From: Anaerolineales bacterium
GTDB taxonomy: Bacteria > Chloroflexota > Anaerolineae > Anaerolineales > Villigracilaceae
NCBI GenBank assembly: GCA_014860745.1
Contig: JACZJC010000052.1
Location: 1-64,000 of the forward strand
Reading direction: 5' to 3'
Length of the DNA: 64,000 bases
In this document: positions 16,994 to 25,550 of the stretch, piece after piece
Layout: the number at the start of each line of letters is the position of its first letter
Position numbering within the stretch: position 1 is the stretch's first letter
The notes under the pieces: generated by a model
Database searches by the model: none
What the model was told of the DNA's origin: nothing
Seen by the model: the letters and a program-made list of their open reading frames with translations, nothing else
Position numbers and translations under genes: made by a program

Positions 16994-17011
16994 ACGTATT
17001 ACGTAATACGT
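16994..17011. repeat. Perfect 18-bp palindrome in an operon gap
   Basis: ACGTATTACGTAATACGT is identical to its reverse complement and lies in the 37-base gap between the zinc-ribbon gene and the DUF2207 gene, ending just before the AAGGAG ribosome binding site. It could be an operator or an mRNA hairpin that affects translation of the downstream gene. Confidence 0.45.
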
Positions 17012-17021
17012 AAGGAGAACC

Positions 17022-18665
17022 ATGCTCCGAAAAATTATTTTAATTACGATCCTTCTCATGGCGGTCAACATGCCTGCCGCTGTTTTCGCGCAGGACCTCC
17101 CGTATTATTTTCAAGTGAACAAGGAGGATGTGCACGTTTACTGGAACTCCGATGGAACCATGAGCGTGGATTATGTTTGGGTGTTCACCAATCAGCCCAA
17201 TTCACACGCCATCGATTTTGTGGATGTGGGCATGCCCAATTACGAATTTGACATGGGTACCGTCAAAGCCGATGTGAACGGCGTGCCCGTTTCTGTTTCT
17301 CAAAATGATTATGCGGGGAACGGCTCGGGATTTGCGATCGTGCTTGGCGGCAAATCCATCCCTGCGGGCGGGGCGGGAACCGTGCATGTCTATGTCGGGA
17401 AGATCGAACAGGTTCTTTATCCCGATGATGAGGACGAAGCCTACGCCAGCGCGGCATTTGCCCCAACCTTTTTCGGTTCTGAATATGTGACCGGCACCAC
17501 CGATCTCACACTCACCTATCACCTGCCAAAGGATATGGCGCCCGAAGAACCGCGCTGGCATGCCGCGCCTTCGGGTTTCCCCTCCGAGCCTGAGACTGCA
17601 TACGATGTAAATAACCATATCACCTACACCTGGAATTCGCCCGCCGCGGACGCATCGAAGTATTATTTATTCGGCGCATCCTTCCCGCGCAGTTATGTCC
17701 CCGCCGACGCGATCTATACTCCTCCTGCGCAGCCGTTGATCAGCGCGGATACTGTTTTTATTTTTCTCTGCCTGGGATTCTTTGGATTCATGTTCATTGG
17801 TATCCCGGTGCTGGCGGCCAATGCAACCCGCAAACGCAAAATGCAATACCTGCCGCCCAAGATCGCCATTGAAGGCCACGGCATCAAACGCGGGCTCACC
17901 GCCGTGGAGGCCGCCATCCTTTTGGAACAGCCTCTCGATAAAGTTTTCACGATGATTCTCTTCGGCACGCTCAAGAAAAATGCGGCGCAGGTCATCAAAC
18001 GTGACCCGCTCGAAGTGCAGGCCAATGATCCGCTGCCTGAAAAAATGAACGATTACGAAAGGGATTTTTTGAAAGCCTTCAAGGAACCAGCCGGCAAGGA
18101 GCGCCAAAAACTATTACAGGATATGGCCGTGCGCCTTGTGAAAACGGTCTCCGAAAAAATGAAGGGCTTCAGCCGCAGGGAGACCATCGATTACTACAAG
18201 TCCATCACCGAGAAGGCCTGGGCAATGGTAGAAGCCGAAAACACCCCCGAAGTAAAAAGCCAGAAATTCGACGAAGCCCTCGAATGGACCATGCTCGACA
18301 AGGAGTACGATGACCGCACGCGCCGCGTGTTCCACGGCCCGATCTTCCTGCCGTATTGGTGGGGGAGTTATAACCCGACGTATCGATCCGCCTCTTCCTC
18401 CGCGCCGACATCTGCTCCCGTTTCGAGAGGCAATGCCCTGCCCGGAGCAGACTTTGCGGCACAGATGGTAACGGGCGTGCAAACCTTCTCGCAGAAGGTG
18501 GTTGGCAACATTAACACCTTTACCGAACGGGTCACCAACACCACCAATCCTCCGCCAAAACCGACAGCCAGCCGCAGCGGAAGGGGCGGCGGCGGTGGAC
18601 GTTCCTGTGCCTGCGCGTGTGCCTGTGCCGGTTGTGCCTGTGCCTGTGCGGGTGGAGGACGGTAA
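17022..18665 (+). CDS. DUF2207 membrane protein with Cys-Ala repeat tail
   Basis: This 547-residue exported membrane protein begins with a cleavable signal peptide (ILITILLMAVNMPAAVFAQ). An extracytoplasmic beta-rich DUF2207 domain (about 25-235), one membrane segment (TVFIFLCLGFFGFMFIGIPVLA) and a cytoplasmic helical domain (about 275-440) follow. The C-terminus is a Ser/Thr/Pro/Gly linker ending in SCACACACAGCACACAGGGR, with seven cysteines in alternate positions. DUF2207 proteins usually end in Gly-rich tails; Cys in every second place is unusual. A radical SAM/SPASM gene starts 25 bases downstream, so the tail is a candidate modification site. That is inference; the domain layout is visible. 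Confidence 0.85.
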   Translation: MLRKIILITILLMAVNMPAAVFAQDLPYYFQVNKEDVHVYWNSDGTMSVDYVWVFTNQPNSHAIDFVDVGMPNYEFDMGTVKADVNGVPVSVSQNDYAGNGSGFAIVLGGKSIPAGGAGTVHVYVGKIEQVLYPDDEDEAYASAAFAPTFFGSEYVTGTTDLTLTYHLPKDMAPEEPRWHAAPSGFPSEPETAYDVNNHITYTWNSPAADASKYYLFGASFPRSYVPADAIYTPPAQPLISADTVFIFLCLGFFGFMFIGIPVLAANATRKRKMQYLPPKIAIEGHGIKRGLTAVEAAILLEQPLDKVFTMILFGTLKKNAAQVIKRDPLEVQANDPLPEKMNDYERDFLKAFKEPAGKERQKLLQDMAVRLVKTVSEKMKGFSRRETIDYYKSITEKAWAMVEAENTPEVKSQKFDEALEWTMLDKEYDDRTRRVFHGPIFLPYWWGSYNPTYRSASSSAPTSAPVSRGNALPGADFAAQMVTGVQTFSQKVVGNINTFTERVTNTTNPPPKPTASRSGRGGGGGRSCACACACAGCACACAGGGR

Positions 18666-18690
18666 AAGTGAACCGTGAAAAAGGTGATCA

Positions 18691-20055
18691 ATGAGTTTAT
18701 TGCGTACGCTGTTTAATCGTAGATCGGAAATCCAGGATCCGAAATCGGGTCTGTATCATTACGTAAAAGAAGATGAACACGAAAAATCCCGCATCCATCT
18801 TCGCCTCGATGCGGACGGTACCGGCACGCTCATCGTCAACGCCAGCAGCGTCATGCACTTGAATCCAACAGCGGCGTTCATGGCATGGTTGATTCTGGAA
18901 GGAAAAACGGATAGGGAAGGAATTAATGCGCTGACCTCAAAATATTCAATTGGCAAAAGGAAAGCCAAAGCTGATTTTTCTTCCTTCCTTTTTCAATTTG
19001 AAGAGATGATTCGTCCCGATGGCGCCTGCCCCGTCCACGAACTTGACCTCGAAACCGTTATGCCGTTCAGCGCCCGTCCTTCGGCTCCCTATCGCATGGA
19101 CCTGGCGGTCACCTATCGCTGCAATAACGACTGCGCCCATTGTTATAACGCGCGTGAACGAAACTTCCCCGAACTGAACACAGACCAATGGAAGCAGATC
19201 CTTGACAAGCTGTGGGATCTGGGCGTGCCGCATATCGTCTTTACCGGCGGCGAAGCGACCTTGCGGGACGATCTCCCAGAGTTGATCAAACATGCAGAAA
19301 ACAACGGCCAGATCACAGGTCTGAACACGAACGCGCGCCGTCTGATGGATATGGAGTATGTTCAACAACTTGTCGATGCAGGACTCGACCACGTCCAGAT
19401 CACTGTCGAATCCTGCGTGCCCGCAGTCCATGACGAGATGATGCGGGCAAAAGGCGCGTTCAGGCAGACCATCGCTGGCTTGATCAATGTGCTTGAATCG
19501 AAGCTGTATGTGATGACCAACACCACCATGCTCCAGACGAACCTTCGCACCATCCCAGTCACGCTCGATTTTCTCGCGGATGCCGGCGTCCCGACAGTCG
19601 GTTTGAATGCCCTCATTTATTCCGGGCATGGGCTCACAGTCGGCACAGGACTTCATGAAAGCGAATTGCAGCCCATCCTCGATATTGCCATTCAAAAAAC
19701 CGGCCAGCGCGGACAAAAGCTCATCTGGTATACGCCGACCCAATACTGCGAATTCGACCCCACCGCGCATAACCTTGGCGTGAAAGGCTGCACCGCTGCG
19801 CTTTACAGCATGTGCATCGAGTCGAATGGAAATGTTTTGCCGTGTCAGTCGTATTACCATCCGCTTGGAAATTTTCTCTCAGACCCATGGGATTCCATTT
19901 GGAATCACAAACTATCCACACAATTACGCGAGCGCCAAAACCTGCCCTTCAAATGTGAAACTTGTTCCCTCGTTGCCGAGTGCGGCGGCGGATGCCCGCT
20001 GCAGTTCGAGGATCACCGCGAAAATTTTGGAGTCAACCTGCCTGTGCTAAACTAG
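18691..20055 (+). CDS. Radical SAM/SPASM maturase with PqqD-like N-domain
   Basis: This 454-residue enzyme has three parts. Residues about 28-115 resemble the PqqD/RRE peptide-binding fold (LNPTAAFMAWLILEGKT). A radical SAM core follows with CNNDCAHC binding the SAM [4Fe-4S] cluster and FTGGEATLR binding SAM. The C-terminal SPASM domain is Cys-rich (CTAALYSMC, VLPCQS, CETCSLVAECGGGC) and should hold auxiliary clusters. This is the layout of enzymes that modify ribosomal peptides or proteins. It lies directly behind the gene for the Cys-Ala-tailed membrane protein, the likely substrate, with AAGGTGATCA before the ATG. Chemistry, for example thioether formation, is not determinable here. Confidence 0.92.
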   Translation: MSLLRTLFNRRSEIQDPKSGLYHYVKEDEHEKSRIHLRLDADGTGTLIVNASSVMHLNPTAAFMAWLILEGKTDREGINALTSKYSIGKRKAKADFSSFLFQFEEMIRPDGACPVHELDLETVMPFSARPSAPYRMDLAVTYRCNNDCAHCYNARERNFPELNTDQWKQILDKLWDLGVPHIVFTGGEATLRDDLPELIKHAENNGQITGLNTNARRLMDMEYVQQLVDAGLDHVQITVESCVPAVHDEMMRAKGAFRQTIAGLINVLESKLYVMTNTTMLQTNLRTIPVTLDFLADAGVPTVGLNALIYSGHGLTVGTGLHESELQPILDIAIQKTGQRGQKLIWYTPTQYCEFDPTAHNLGVKGCTAALYSMCIESNGNVLPCQSYYHPLGNFLSDPWDSIWNHKLSTQLRERQNLPFKCETCSLVAECGGGCPLQFEDHRENFGVNLPVLN

Positions 20056-20083
20056 AGCCTATCCAAGCTTTAGGAATAATCAC

Positions 20084-21091
20084 ATGGAAATCTGTTACCT
20101 GATCGCCTTCCCCGATATCGATGACGGCATTGTGCCGGCCAAAGAGACTTTCAAAGGTCTTAAGGATGCGCCCTACTTTCAGCCTGTTGATATCGACCTT
20201 GTCACCCTTGGCGAGGAAACCGTGGTGATCGAAGGCTATGCAGTCTCTGCGGCCCGTCAGCGATACGATGGGCGCGTGCAAATGATCGAGTGCCGCTTCG
20301 ACCTGAAGGACCCGTTTGCTTCCTCCGTCTTGCAGGTGCGTGCAAAAATTCAATCTGCGCTGCAGAGCCGCTACGTCTCTGAAACCTACCGCCAAAACGG
20401 ATTGTTCGAAGATTACACCATCCTGCTTTTACAGACGGCGAAACCCACACCCGAAAAGTGGATCGAAAAAAACGCCGCCGCTCTCGCAAAATTCATCCGC
20501 TCCCAGCGTGAAACCCTGGATAAAGCCGAGATCGCAGAGATTCTGATGTCTCGCACGCAGTACTCCGCCGCGGAACTTACGCTTGTGGATTGGGAAGGCG
20601 CGGTCATCATCGCGCCCAACGCAGATTTCGAATCCGATATTGCCTTGTTGAAGATAGGGAACTATCAACTCCTTCGTTATCGCATGCTGGATCAATCCAT
20701 TGAGACCATGCTCGATAAGATCAACGAGACCTTTTTCCAGAACAAACGCCGCCCCCGCGCCACGCGCGGGATCATCCGCCAGATCGCCGAACATCGAATT
20801 GAAGTGATGTTGGATTTCGAACGCGCCGAACAAAATATGCTTCTCATCGGCGATTGGTACACAGCCAAACTGTACGAAGTCATTCACGAGGAACTGTATC
20901 TAAAAGCCTGGAAGGAAACCCTCAAGAACAAACTCGACAACCTTGAGAAGATCGTCGAAACCATTAAAGATAACTTCTCCACTTCCTGGGAGGGATTAAT
21001 GGAAAGAGCCGAGCTGGTTGGCTGGGTGCTTCTGCTTGTTGGTTATCTCTACCTCTTCTTCGTGGACGATCTCGCCAGCCTTGCAAAATAG
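20084..21091 (+). CDS. Unknown protein with C-terminal TM, RMD1/DUF155-like layout
   Basis: This 335-residue protein belongs to the radical SAM operon (29 bases after the maturase, AGGAAT upstream). Its N-terminal half is alpha/beta. A helical region (about 200-300) includes VMLDFERAEQNMLLIGDWYTAKLYEVIHEEL and a coiled coil KNKLDNLEKIVETIKDN. A single hydrophobic segment, GWVLLLVGYLYLFFV, closes the chain. This order resembles RMD1/DUF155 proteins, but I could not confirm the family. It is probably a tail-anchored cytoplasmic protein that brings the operon's enzymes to the membrane. Conserved position in the operon is the only functional clue. Confidence 0.65.
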   Translation: MEICYLIAFPDIDDGIVPAKETFKGLKDAPYFQPVDIDLVTLGEETVVIEGYAVSAARQRYDGRVQMIECRFDLKDPFASSVLQVRAKIQSALQSRYVSETYRQNGLFEDYTILLLQTAKPTPEKWIEKNAAALAKFIRSQRETLDKAEIAEILMSRTQYSAAELTLVDWEGAVIIAPNADFESDIALLKIGNYQLLRYRMLDQSIETMLDKINETFFQNKRRPRATRGIIRQIAEHRIEVMLDFERAEQNMLLIGDWYTAKLYEVIHEELYLKAWKETLKNKLDNLEKIVETIKDNFSTSWEGLMERAELVGWVLLLVGYLYLFFVDDLASLAK

Positions 21092-21100
21092 GAGAATTAC

Positions 21101-22243
21101 ATGAACATTCTCAATCGCATCACCGATCGTTTTTCCAAAGTACAGCCGCTTCCCGTTGGCACACATCACCTGCAGGCCGCCGCAGATGAAAAACCATATC
21201 GGCTTCATCTTCGCCTTCATGCGGATGGTTCGGGTATTCTCATTCTTAATGCCTCCACTGTTTTGCAGCTTAACCCCACCGCCGCCGAATACGCCTTTCA
21301 TTTCATCAAAGGCACTTCACCGCAGGAAGCCGCCAAACAAATTTCCGCCCGTTATCGCGTCAATAAAAAAACCGCGCTGGACGATTTCACCAACTTTACG
21401 GATCAGATTCACACCCTCATCTCCACACCGGATCTGGACCCCGCCTCTTTCTTAAACTTTGAGCGGGTTCAACCCCACACGGCTGAATCCACGCTGCGGC
21501 TGGATTGCGCCATAACCTACCGCCTCCCCGAACACACTCAAGCCGAATATGCACCCGTCAAGCGGGTGGACCGCGAACTCACCACCGGCGAATGGCAGGC
21601 TATCATGGACAAAGCCTGGCAGGCGGGGATTCCCCATATCATCTTCACCGGCGGCGAAGCGACCTTGCGCGAAGACCTCCCGCAATTGATTGCCCATGCC
21701 GAAAAAAATGGGCAAGTCTGCGGCCTGCTGACAGACGGACCTAAACTTGCCGAAAAGGAATATCTTCAGACCCTCCTGCAAACCGGCCTCGACCATGTGA
21801 TGATAGTCATCCAACCGCATGACCCGCTTTCGTGGAAAGCCATCGAGATCATCCTTCCGCAAGACTTGTTCCTGACAGTGCATCTGACCATTCACAACGA
21901 AAATGTAAAAGACGCAGAAGAAATTCTGCAAAAGCTGGCCTATCTGGGCGTGGAAAATATCTCCCTCAGCGCCGCGGACGATGACCTCGTGGATGAAATG
22001 CTCGAATTACAGAGCGTAGCCCAGGGTTTGGGACTCACCATCCGCTGGGATTTGCCCGTGCCATACTCGGCTTCGCACCCTGTTGCCATCGAAACCATGG
22101 ACGATAACGTCCCTTCCGGGGCTGGGAAGACCTGGCTGTACATTGAACCCGATGGCGATGTGCTTCCCGCGCAGGGCCAAGCGGATAAAGTTCTCGGCAA
22201 TTTATTGAAGGATAATTTCGAAGACCTGCCAAAAAGGATTTAA
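21101..22243 (+). CDS. Cluster-less radical SAM paralogue (pseudo-enzyme)
   Basis: This 380-residue protein is clearly a paralogue of the maturase two genes upstream. It has the same PqqD-like N-domain (LNPTAAEYAFHFIKGTS) and an almost identical SAM-binding segment (HIIFTGGEATLREDLPQLIAHAEKNGQ). The cysteines of CxxxCxxC are gone, the site reading RLPEHTQAEY, and the SPASM cysteines are also lost (VLPAQGQ in place of VLPCQS). It therefore cannot bind the radical-generating cluster and is likely a binding or scaffold partner. It is the last gene of the operon; a terminator follows. There is no frameshift, so it is a maintained protein. Confidence 0.85.
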   Translation: MNILNRITDRFSKVQPLPVGTHHLQAAADEKPYRLHLRLHADGSGILILNASTVLQLNPTAAEYAFHFIKGTSPQEAAKQISARYRVNKKTALDDFTNFTDQIHTLISTPDLDPASFLNFERVQPHTAESTLRLDCAITYRLPEHTQAEYAPVKRVDRELTTGEWQAIMDKAWQAGIPHIIFTGGEATLREDLPQLIAHAEKNGQVCGLLTDGPKLAEKEYLQTLLQTGLDHVMIVIQPHDPLSWKAIEIILPQDLFLTVHLTIHNENVKDAEEILQKLAYLGVENISLSAADDDLVDEMLELQSVAQGLGLTIRWDLPVPYSASHPVAIETMDDNVPSGAGKTWLYIEPDGDVLPAQGQADKVLGNLLKDNFEDLPKRI

Positions 22244-22269
22244 GACCGCCGTCCTTTCAGGGATATAAT

Positions 22270-22302
22270 AAAAATGCCGGACTTACTCTGGCATTTTTAT
22301 TT
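22270..22302. terminator. Terminator of the radical SAM operon
   Basis: AAAAATGCC pairs with GGCATTTTT around GGACTTACTCT, followed by ATTTT. The A and T runs on either side make it usable in both directions. It lies 27 bases after the last gene of the operon. Confidence 0.8.
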
Positions 22303-22339
22303 TCGCTGTGTTTGTTCTGGTTTGATTTATAGGTGAAGC

Positions 22340-23329
22340 ATGAAGAATAATCAGGCTTTTGTAGTGGTTTTGATCGTGATGGGGCTCGCCATACTTGCGG
22401 GTATCCTTTTCGGCAGATACACCTTGGTTTCCCTTGCTTCTGAAACTGTCAACGCCGCCTGCACTTTCAGATCGACAGACATCATCGCCAGCGCGCAAGG
22501 CGACGTGTACAATCCGAATGACGAATCGGATTCCGTAGTACCGGATACATATTATCTGGCGGTTTATTCGGTGGCAGGGGATGCGATCACAAACCCCGAA
22601 TTTCAACCGGTTCCGAATGAGTGGAAGGATGAACAAGAAGATACCGCATTGCAGGATGAGACCTGGGCATTATTCACAGATTTGATCCCGCCCCAGGACC
22701 GTGAGATGGTGGCGCAGTTCAATGTCTTCACGGATGGATATTCGAACACCCTCGCCGCTGTCGACCAGCTCAAGGAGGACCCCTCTCTCTGGGTGCTGGA
22801 AATTGATATTGAAGACCTCAAAGATAAAGATGCCCTCATGTTCACCCTGGTCCATGAATATGCCCACCTGCTCACGCTTAACGCCTCGCAGGTGATTCCC
22901 GATCGGGAAATCGTGAACAAACCCGGCGACATATCCCTGCAGCAAAAGAAAGCCGCAGCCTGCCCCGCATATTTCACCGGCACCGGCTGCAGCTACGACG
23001 ATTCCTACATCAATGCTTTTTATCGCCGCTTTTGGGTGGATATCAACGAGGAATGGAAAAAGATTGACGCTCTCCAATATGCTACGGATGACCAAACGCC
23101 GTACTATGACGGCCTGTATAATTTTTATTTATCGCATCTCGATCAATTCGTGGACGATTACGCCGTCACCCATCCCACCGAGGATATCGCTGAAGCCTTC
23201 GCTTATTTTGTGTTTAGTCCGCGGCCGGCAGGGAATTCCATCAAAGAACAGAAGATCGCCTTCTTTTACGAATATCCGGAATTGGTGCAACTCCGTGAAG
23301 ATATATTAAATGGCGCCTGTTCGAAATAG
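22340..23329 (+). CDS. Membrane-anchored putative zinc metallopeptidase
   Basis: This 329-residue protein starts with a membrane anchor (VVVLIVMGLAILAGILFGRYTLV) and continues with an extracytoplasmic domain. MFTLVHEYAHLLTLN holds the HExxH zinc motif of gluzincin/metzincin-type peptidases; a downstream glutamate such as that in EDIAEAFAYFVF could be the third ligand. Two Cys in CPAYFTGTGC may form a disulfide. It follows the radical SAM operon but after a terminator, so it is a separate unit. A truncated copy of its last 50 codons lies 110 bases downstream. The substrate is unknown. Confidence 0.75.
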   Translation: MKNNQAFVVVLIVMGLAILAGILFGRYTLVSLASETVNAACTFRSTDIIASAQGDVYNPNDESDSVVPDTYYLAVYSVAGDAITNPEFQPVPNEWKDEQEDTALQDETWALFTDLIPPQDREMVAQFNVFTDGYSNTLAAVDQLKEDPSLWVLEIDIEDLKDKDALMFTLVHEYAHLLTLNASQVIPDREIVNKPGDISLQQKKAAACPAYFTGTGCSYDDSYINAFYRRFWVDINEEWKKIDALQYATDDQTPYYDGLYNFYLSHLDQFVDDYAVTHPTEDIAEAFAYFVFSPRPAGNSIKEQKIAFFYEYPELVQLREDILNGACSK

Positions 23330-23436
23330 AATTCAGGAGTTTTTTGGGAAATCCCCTGACGTGAAAAATCGAAAGGATGGCGTAAGGAGCAGACTCGGTC
23401 CGCTATGGTATCCTTGTAAAAAATTGAAGGATATCG

Positions 23437-23607
23437 AATGCCCTCCCCAAAAACATCGCCGAGGCTTTCACTTTCTTCGTCTTCAGCCCTGAACCAGCGG
23501 GTGATACCGTTGCAGAAGAAAAAGCGCTATTCTTCCATCAATATCCCGAACTGGTTGAATTACGCGCAGAAATAATCGAAAATATGTGCGTCTCGTTTCC
23601 GAAATAA
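23437..23607 (+). pseudogene. Truncated duplicate of the metallopeptidase C-terminus
   Basis: In frame, this region encodes NIAEAFTFFVFSPEPAG and LFFHQYPELVELRAEII before a TAA, closely matching DIAEAFAYFVFSPRPAG and AFFYEYPELVQLREDIL of the gene just upstream. There is no start codon with a ribosome binding site and the catalytic HExxH part is absent. It is the tail of a tandem duplicate that has otherwise been deleted. The end overlaps nothing but comes within 12 bases of the next gene. Confidence 0.75.
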
Positions 23608-23618
23608 AACCAAAAACC

Positions 23619-24179
23619 ATGGCCAACCTTCCCATCCCCGAATCCTATTGGGTCGAAGAAAATCGATTCCTTGCGGGAGAATTCCCCGGCAGTTACAACC
23701 CAGAAACCACGCGCAGCCGCATGGATGCCTTTCTCGATGCCGGCATCGATACCTTCATCGACCTGACCCAACCGCATGAGCTCGCCTCATATGAATCCAT
23801 TTTGAAGGAACAGGCTCGCACCTACAAAATCGATCCGTCCTATCATCGCTTTGCAATTCACGACCACGACATCCCCTCGCACGAAATAATGACCGCCATC
23901 CTCAACACAATCGACGAGACCCTTCAAAAAGGAGGCGGTGTGTATGTCCATTGCTGGGGCGGGGTGGGGCGGACGGGCACTGTCGTCGGTTGTTATCTCG
24001 TCAGGCATGGGTACACTCCCCAGCAGGCGATTGAACGTGTGCATACCCTCTTCAGAACCCGGCCGCAAAATTATTTCGCAACCTCGCCGGAAACCGCAGA
24101 GCAATTCGAGTTCATCCGCAGTTGGCGTGAAATTCCAGATACCGGCCATCGCCCCAGACATAATTATTGCGAAGGATGA
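23619..24179 (+). CDS. Dual-specificity protein phosphatase family
   Basis: This 186-residue protein carries the cysteine phosphatase signature VHCWGGVGRTG (HCx5R-T), and the general acid is probably one of the Asp in IHDHDIPS. The N-terminal PESYWVEENRFLAGEFPGS and the strand DTFIDLTQP are typical of bacterial relatives of the Cdc14/PTEN-like dual-specificity group, which dephosphorylate proteins, nucleotides or inositol phosphates. The track start at 23586 lies within the pseudogene tail; ATG 23619 is preferred although it lacks a clear ribosome binding site. The stop overlaps the next start (ATGA), so the two are coupled. Confidence 0.85.
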   Translation: MANLPIPESYWVEENRFLAGEFPGSYNPETTRSRMDAFLDAGIDTFIDLTQPHELASYESILKEQARTYKIDPSYHRFAIHDHDIPSHEIMTAILNTIDETLQKGGGVYVHCWGGVGRTGTVVGCYLVRHGYTPQQAIERVHTLFRTRPQNYFATSPETAEQFEFIRSWREIPDTGHRPRHNYCEG

Positions 24180-24895
24180 ACTGGCACAAGCGTTACCTCC
24201 AGCAAGCCGCATGGACCCGCGACCTGAGAGCCTACGTCTTTGACAAGGCAGGATTGGCCGATGCGCGCCGCGTGCTTGAAGTGGGATGCGGAACCGGTGC
24301 GATTCTGCATAAAATCAAATCCCCTGGATCGCTTCATGGCCTGGACCTTGAACCTGCTTCGCTCGTCGAGTGCAGAATCCACGCCCCGGCCGTTTCGTTG
24401 ACCTGCGGCGACGCGCACTCGCTTCCATTCCCGGATGGGGCTTTTGACATTGTCTTTTGTCATTTTCTACTGCTGTGGGTACGAGACCCATTACAAGTTC
24501 TGCGCGAAATGGCGCGGGTGGGAAACACTGTGTTAGCATTGGCCGAACCGGATTACAGCCGGCGCGTGGATGAACCCGCCGCACTTAAAAAATTAGGCCA
24601 ATTGCAGACAGAGGCTTTGACGAGGCAGGGCGCGAATCCCTCTTTCGGTGCAAGGCTCGCGGAGATGTTTTATCAGGCAGGTATCCTGCTGATGGAAACC
24701 GGACCCATTCAAAGCGCGGAAAAGAAGCGGTCTGCTGTTGAATGGGAAAATGAATGGAACGTGGTCGAGGCCGATTTGGCGGGTTTGGTCCCGGGTGGCG
24801 AAATCCAAAAAATGAAAGCCCTGGACGAAAAAGCCCGCAAGAGCGGCGAGCGGGTTTTGCATGTGCCCACTTATTTTGCGTGGGGTAAGAGTTGA
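24176..24895 (+). CDS. Class I SAM-dependent methyltransferase
   Basis: This 239-residue protein has the methyltransferase motif I VLEVGCGTGAIL (about residues 36-47), the acidic residue after strand 2 in LHGLDLEP, and motif IV region GAFDIVFCHFLLLWV. It belongs to the Methyltransf_11/25 group with unknown acceptor. The ATG overlaps the stop of the phosphatase gene by four bases (ATGA), with GAAGG upstream inside that gene, so they are translated together. The track ATG three codons earlier is less well placed. Confidence 0.85.
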   Translation: MNWHKRYLQQAAWTRDLRAYVFDKAGLADARRVLEVGCGTGAILHKIKSPGSLHGLDLEPASLVECRIHAPAVSLTCGDAHSLPFPDGAFDIVFCHFLLLWVRDPLQVLREMARVGNTVLALAEPDYSRRVDEPAALKKLGQLQTEALTRQGANPSFGARLAEMFYQAGILLMETGPIQSAEKKRSAVEWENEWNVVEADLAGLVPGGEIQKMKALDEKARKSGERVLHVPTYFAWGKS

Positions 24896-24954
24896 CTGCG
24901 GGCAGACTTCGAAAAAATGGAAGTATAATTTTGTGAGTGGTTACGGAGGCTCGT

Positions 24955-25542
24955 TTGGAAACGTTTGAGCAGGATGCAAACATCGAAAGACCGGAAGTCG
25001 TCGATGAAAAGATACACTGGGGAAGGTTTGCTCTTGATATTATCGAAACCCTTGTTCTGGCTGTCGTTTTGTTTTTGGGGATCAATGCGATTTCTGCGCG
25101 GGTGCGGGTGGATGGGTTCAGCATGCGCCCCACGCTCGAGGATGGCGAGTTCGTGCTCGTGAATAAGATGAGTTATCGTTTTGGCGAAGTGTCGCGCGGC
25201 GATATTATCGTTTTTCATTTTCCGTTGAATCCGGAGGAGGAGCTGATCAAACGGGTGATCGGTTTGCCCGGCGACCAAATCCGCGTGCAGAATGGTCTGG
25301 TGTATGTGAATGGGCAATTGTTGAATGAGCCGTATATCTACCAGGCTCCGTTGTATTCCGGTGAGTGGACGGTTTCGGAAGGACAGATTTTTGTCCTCGG
25401 CGATAATCGCAACAACTCGAACGATTCGAAGGATTGGGGACTCCTGCCTGCCGGAAATGTTGTGGGCAAGGCGGTGCTGATCTATTGGCCTCCGCCGATG
25501 TGGGATGTGTTGGAACATACAGAAGTTTTCGCCGCACAATGA
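24955..25542 (+). CDS. lepB: Signal peptidase I
   Basis: This type I leader peptidase removes signal peptides on the outer face of the membrane. One N-terminal membrane segment (ALDIIETLVLAVVLFLGINAI) is followed by the serine box FSMRPTL, the lysine box ELIKRVIGLPGD with the catalytic Lys, and the C-terminal box VLGDNRNNSNDSKDWG. At about 195 residues it matches the short Gram-positive/Chloroflexi form. The start is probably TTG at 24955, five bases after GGAGG; the track uses GTG at 24937. The next gene overlaps or follows within 9 bases. Confidence 0.95.
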   Translation: METFEQDANIERPEVVDEKIHWGRFALDIIETLVLAVVLFLGINAISARVRVDGFSMRPTLEDGEFVLVNKMSYRFGEVSRGDIIVFHFPLNPEEELIKRVIGLPGDQIRVQNGLVYVNGQLLNEPYIYQAPLYSGEWTVSEGQIFVLGDNRNNSNDSKDWGLLPAGNVVGKAVLIYWPPPMWDVLEHTEVFAAQ

Positions 25543-25550
25543 GGTTTGTA

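Noticed and set aside
17202-18691. Minus-strand ORFs of 100-150 codons opposite the DUF2207 gene
   Set aside because: They are shadows of a GC-rich plus-strand gene; no ribosome binding sites and the translations are low-complexity.
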